This document shows, piece by piece, positions 13,999 to 15,164 of a stretch of DNA of 15,164 bases; position 1 is the first letter of the stretch, and each line of letters opens with the position of its first letter. Source of the stretch: Candidatus Woesearchaeota archaeon (GTDB lineage Archaea > Nanobdellota > Nanobdellia > Woesearchaeales > ARS49); NCBI GenBank assembly GCA_003694525.1, contig RFLK01000044.1, positions 1-15,164 of the forward strand. Direction: 5' to 3'. The notes under the pieces were generated by a model. That model searched no databases and was not told where the DNA came from. It saw only the letters and a program-made list of their open reading frames with translations. The position numbers and the translations under genes were made by a program.

Positions 13999-14709
13999 GT
14001 GAGCAAGGCAAAACGCCAAGAACTAATAGATGCGATCAAAAGCACGTCTTGCTGTCTTGTTCTTGAGACTACCAACTCGATAAACAGAGCGTTGCGCTCA
14101 AAAATACATTCTGCAAGGAACGCAAAAAAACACATAAAAAGCATAACAAACAGAACCCCCTATTCTGGCCTTGTATACTGCAACCCGTCAAATCGCGCAT
14201 ATGGCGTCAAATCATTAGACGTCATTGCAAAAATAGACTCTTTTAATCAAGACATCGCCCTTGCAGCATTAGAACAAGCCATGCGAGATGCGCGACGAGA
14301 GGCAGATGCGCAAATTGCAAAAGAGTTCAGCGAACATATCAGAGAAGGATTCCCGCTCGACGAGCTTTTATACATACCTCAGAACTCCTGGAAAAAGTTC
14401 AGAGAAAAGCATCCCGAAATAGTCCCAGAGGCAAAGGATAGGAAAGAATACTTAACCCACACAAGCAACACGAGAGGAAAACTGATAGAGTCTTACGTGT
14501 TGTACGCGCTCAAATCACAGGTTCCTTCAGGAAAAATATTCACAAACTACGAGTATTCTCTTCCAAGCGGCAGATGCGACATCGACATAATAGTCACGGG
14601 CCCTGCAGAACAAGTTCTCGGAGCAATAAACAATCCCGCATACTTCAAGAACATAACCCAAAGCAAAGATGTCAGGAAAATCTCAGGGAGGATAAAACGT
14701 GTTGCCTGA
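13999..14709 (+). CDS. Uncharacterised protein A of a tandem paralogue pair, possible degenerate nuclease fold
   Basis: A 236-residue protein starting at GTG 13999, directly leaderless by the TATA spacing. I do not recognise the family. Residues 10-26 (LIDAIKSTSCCLVLETTN) are nearly repeated in the next gene, as are YSGLVY (55-60) and SWKKFREKH (130-138). Residues ~83-115 form a long charged helix. The C-terminal region (158-236) has GKLIESYVLYALK, FTNYEYSLPSGRCDIDIIV and VRKISGRIKRVA, in the order of a PD-(D/E)xK or resolvase-like nuclease core (E164, D194/D196), but the expected E-x-K is not seen: the segment reads VLGAINNP. Loss of catalysis, or a different fold, is possible. The gene follows class II ribonucleotide reductase by 89 nt and overlaps the second paralogue, so they form an operon. 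Confidence 0.75.
   Translation: MSKAKRQELIDAIKSTSCCLVLETTNSINRALRSKIHSARNAKKHIKSITNRTPYSGLVYCNPSNRAYGVKSLDVIAKIDSFNQDIALAALEQAMRDARREADAQIAKEFSEHIREGFPLDELLYIPQNSWKKFREKHPEIVPEAKDRKEYLTHTSNTRGKLIESYVLYALKSQVPSGKIFTNYEYSLPSGRCDIDIIVTGPAEQVLGAINNPAYFKNITQSKDVRKISGRIKRVA
14687..14691 (+). promoter_or_regulatory. Shine-Dalgarno of the second paralogue
   Basis: GGAGG lies inside the end of the first paralogue, 7 bases before GTG 14699. It is the reason for choosing GTG 14699 over TTG 14702, and shows that the downstream gene is translated from the shared transcript. Confidence 0.65.
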
Positions 14710-15164
14710 ACTCATATCAGATGTGAAGGCAGCAGATTGCTGTCTCGTGCTTGAAACAACAAATACTGTAACCTCCCCAGCATACAAAACAGAACAGGCG
14801 CGAAGAGCAAGGACATACCTTCAAAGAAGAACAGAGCGAGACATATATAGCGGGCTTGTATACAACAGAATGCGAAATCATTTTCAAGACCCTCACGGAC
14901 TCGACATAATATTGCACGTAGAACATTTTGATGAACATCTTGCACAAGAAGCCCTTGAAAAAGTAATCAGAGCAACAAAAAAGAGAGAAAAAGAAATTGC
15001 AGGAAGCCTTCTTAGCGCTCTGAAGAGGGGTGCAACGCTTGAATCCTTAATTGCGCCAAAACCATCAGATTGGAAAAAAATACGCGATGAGTACGATATA
15101 GCCAGTAAGTCAACATCCTATTCAAACTATATAAGAACCCTGGGACAGACAAAAGGATCAATAA
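14699..15164 (+). CDS. Uncharacterised protein B, second tandem paralogue, cut by the window end
   Basis: An open frame starting at GTG 14699, which overlaps the first paralogue's stop (14707-14709) by 11 nt. It stays open for 155 codons to the window edge. The protein aligns with protein A throughout: DCCLVLETTN at 13-22 (A 17-26), YSGLVY at 50-55, a charged helix at ~80-100, DWKKIRDEY at 124-132 (A SWKKFREKH) and TKGSI at 151-155 (A TRGKL). Most of the rest differs, so the duplication is old. The nuclease-like region, if present, lies beyond the window. Function is unknown; two copies under one promoter suggest a shared complex or diverged specificity (inference). Confidence 0.72.
   Translation, partial: MLPELISDVKAADCCLVLETTNTVTSPAYKTEQARRARTYLQRRTERDIYSGLVYNRMRNHFQDPHGLDIILHVEHFDEHLAQEALEKVIRATKKREKEIAGSLLSALKRGATLESLIAPKPSDWKKIRDEYDIASKSTSYSNYIRTLGQTKGSI

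Noticed and set aside
14712..14947. Two minus-strand frames near the window end
   Set aside because: They are antisense to protein B, which has a ribosome site, overlaps its upstream neighbour and aligns with protein A.
1..15164. tRNA, rRNA, CRISPR, insertion-sequence or prophage signals
   Set aside because: I looked for T-loop-like sequences, spaced direct repeats and transposase or integrase motifs, and saw none.

Overview
The window reads as a chromosomal segment of a FtsZ/SepF-type archaeon, most likely of the DPANN kind (lineage is inference). The gene content is archaeal: translation factor aIF2-gamma, ribosomal protein L21e, RNA polymerase subunit Rpo4/F, DUF655, SepF, a Rad50-like ATPase, a ZPR1-type zinc-finger protein and a B12-dependent ribonucleotide reductase. 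Isoleucine is often ATA and arginine AGA/AGG. Promoters look like archaeal TATA boxes, several of them about 27 nt before the start codon, which implies leaderless mRNAs. A large Cys-rich surface protein and small, tightly packed genes that often switch strand also suit a small-genome archaeon. I see no tRNA, rRNA, CRISPR array, insertion sequence or integrase, and no gene-free stretch over 300 nt.

Layout: 1-1720 (+) holds the tail of an unidentified gene, a 90-aa orphan and aIF2-gamma. 1737-6311 (-) holds, in transcription order, L21e, Rpo4, DUF655, a 47-aa zinc ribbon (DUF5679-like), a CxxCxxCC (YkgJ-type) protein, and a 783-aa secreted or surface protein with a canonical EF-hand loop and CGNG-type Cys-rich repeats. 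From 6531 to 11719 single genes alternate in strand: SepF (+), a divergent endonuclease V homologue (-), a 168-aa orphan (+), ZPR1 zinc finger (-), a stand-alone short Rad50-like ATPase (+) and a putative glycosyltransferase (-). 11831-15164 (+) holds class II ribonucleotide reductase and then two overlapping, tandemly duplicated genes of a family I do not recognise; the second runs off the window.

The informational block (aIF2-gamma; L21e-Rpo4-DUF655) serves translation and transcription. SepF would anchor the FtsZ ring. The reductase supplies deoxynucleotides, and the Rad50-like protein would act on DNA ends. The two most interesting points are the tandem paralogue pair at 13999-15164, whose first member ends in a region that looks like a nuclease fold lacking its catalytic lysine, and the endonuclease V homologue in which two of the three metal-binding acidic positions, and probably the active-site histidine, are changed.
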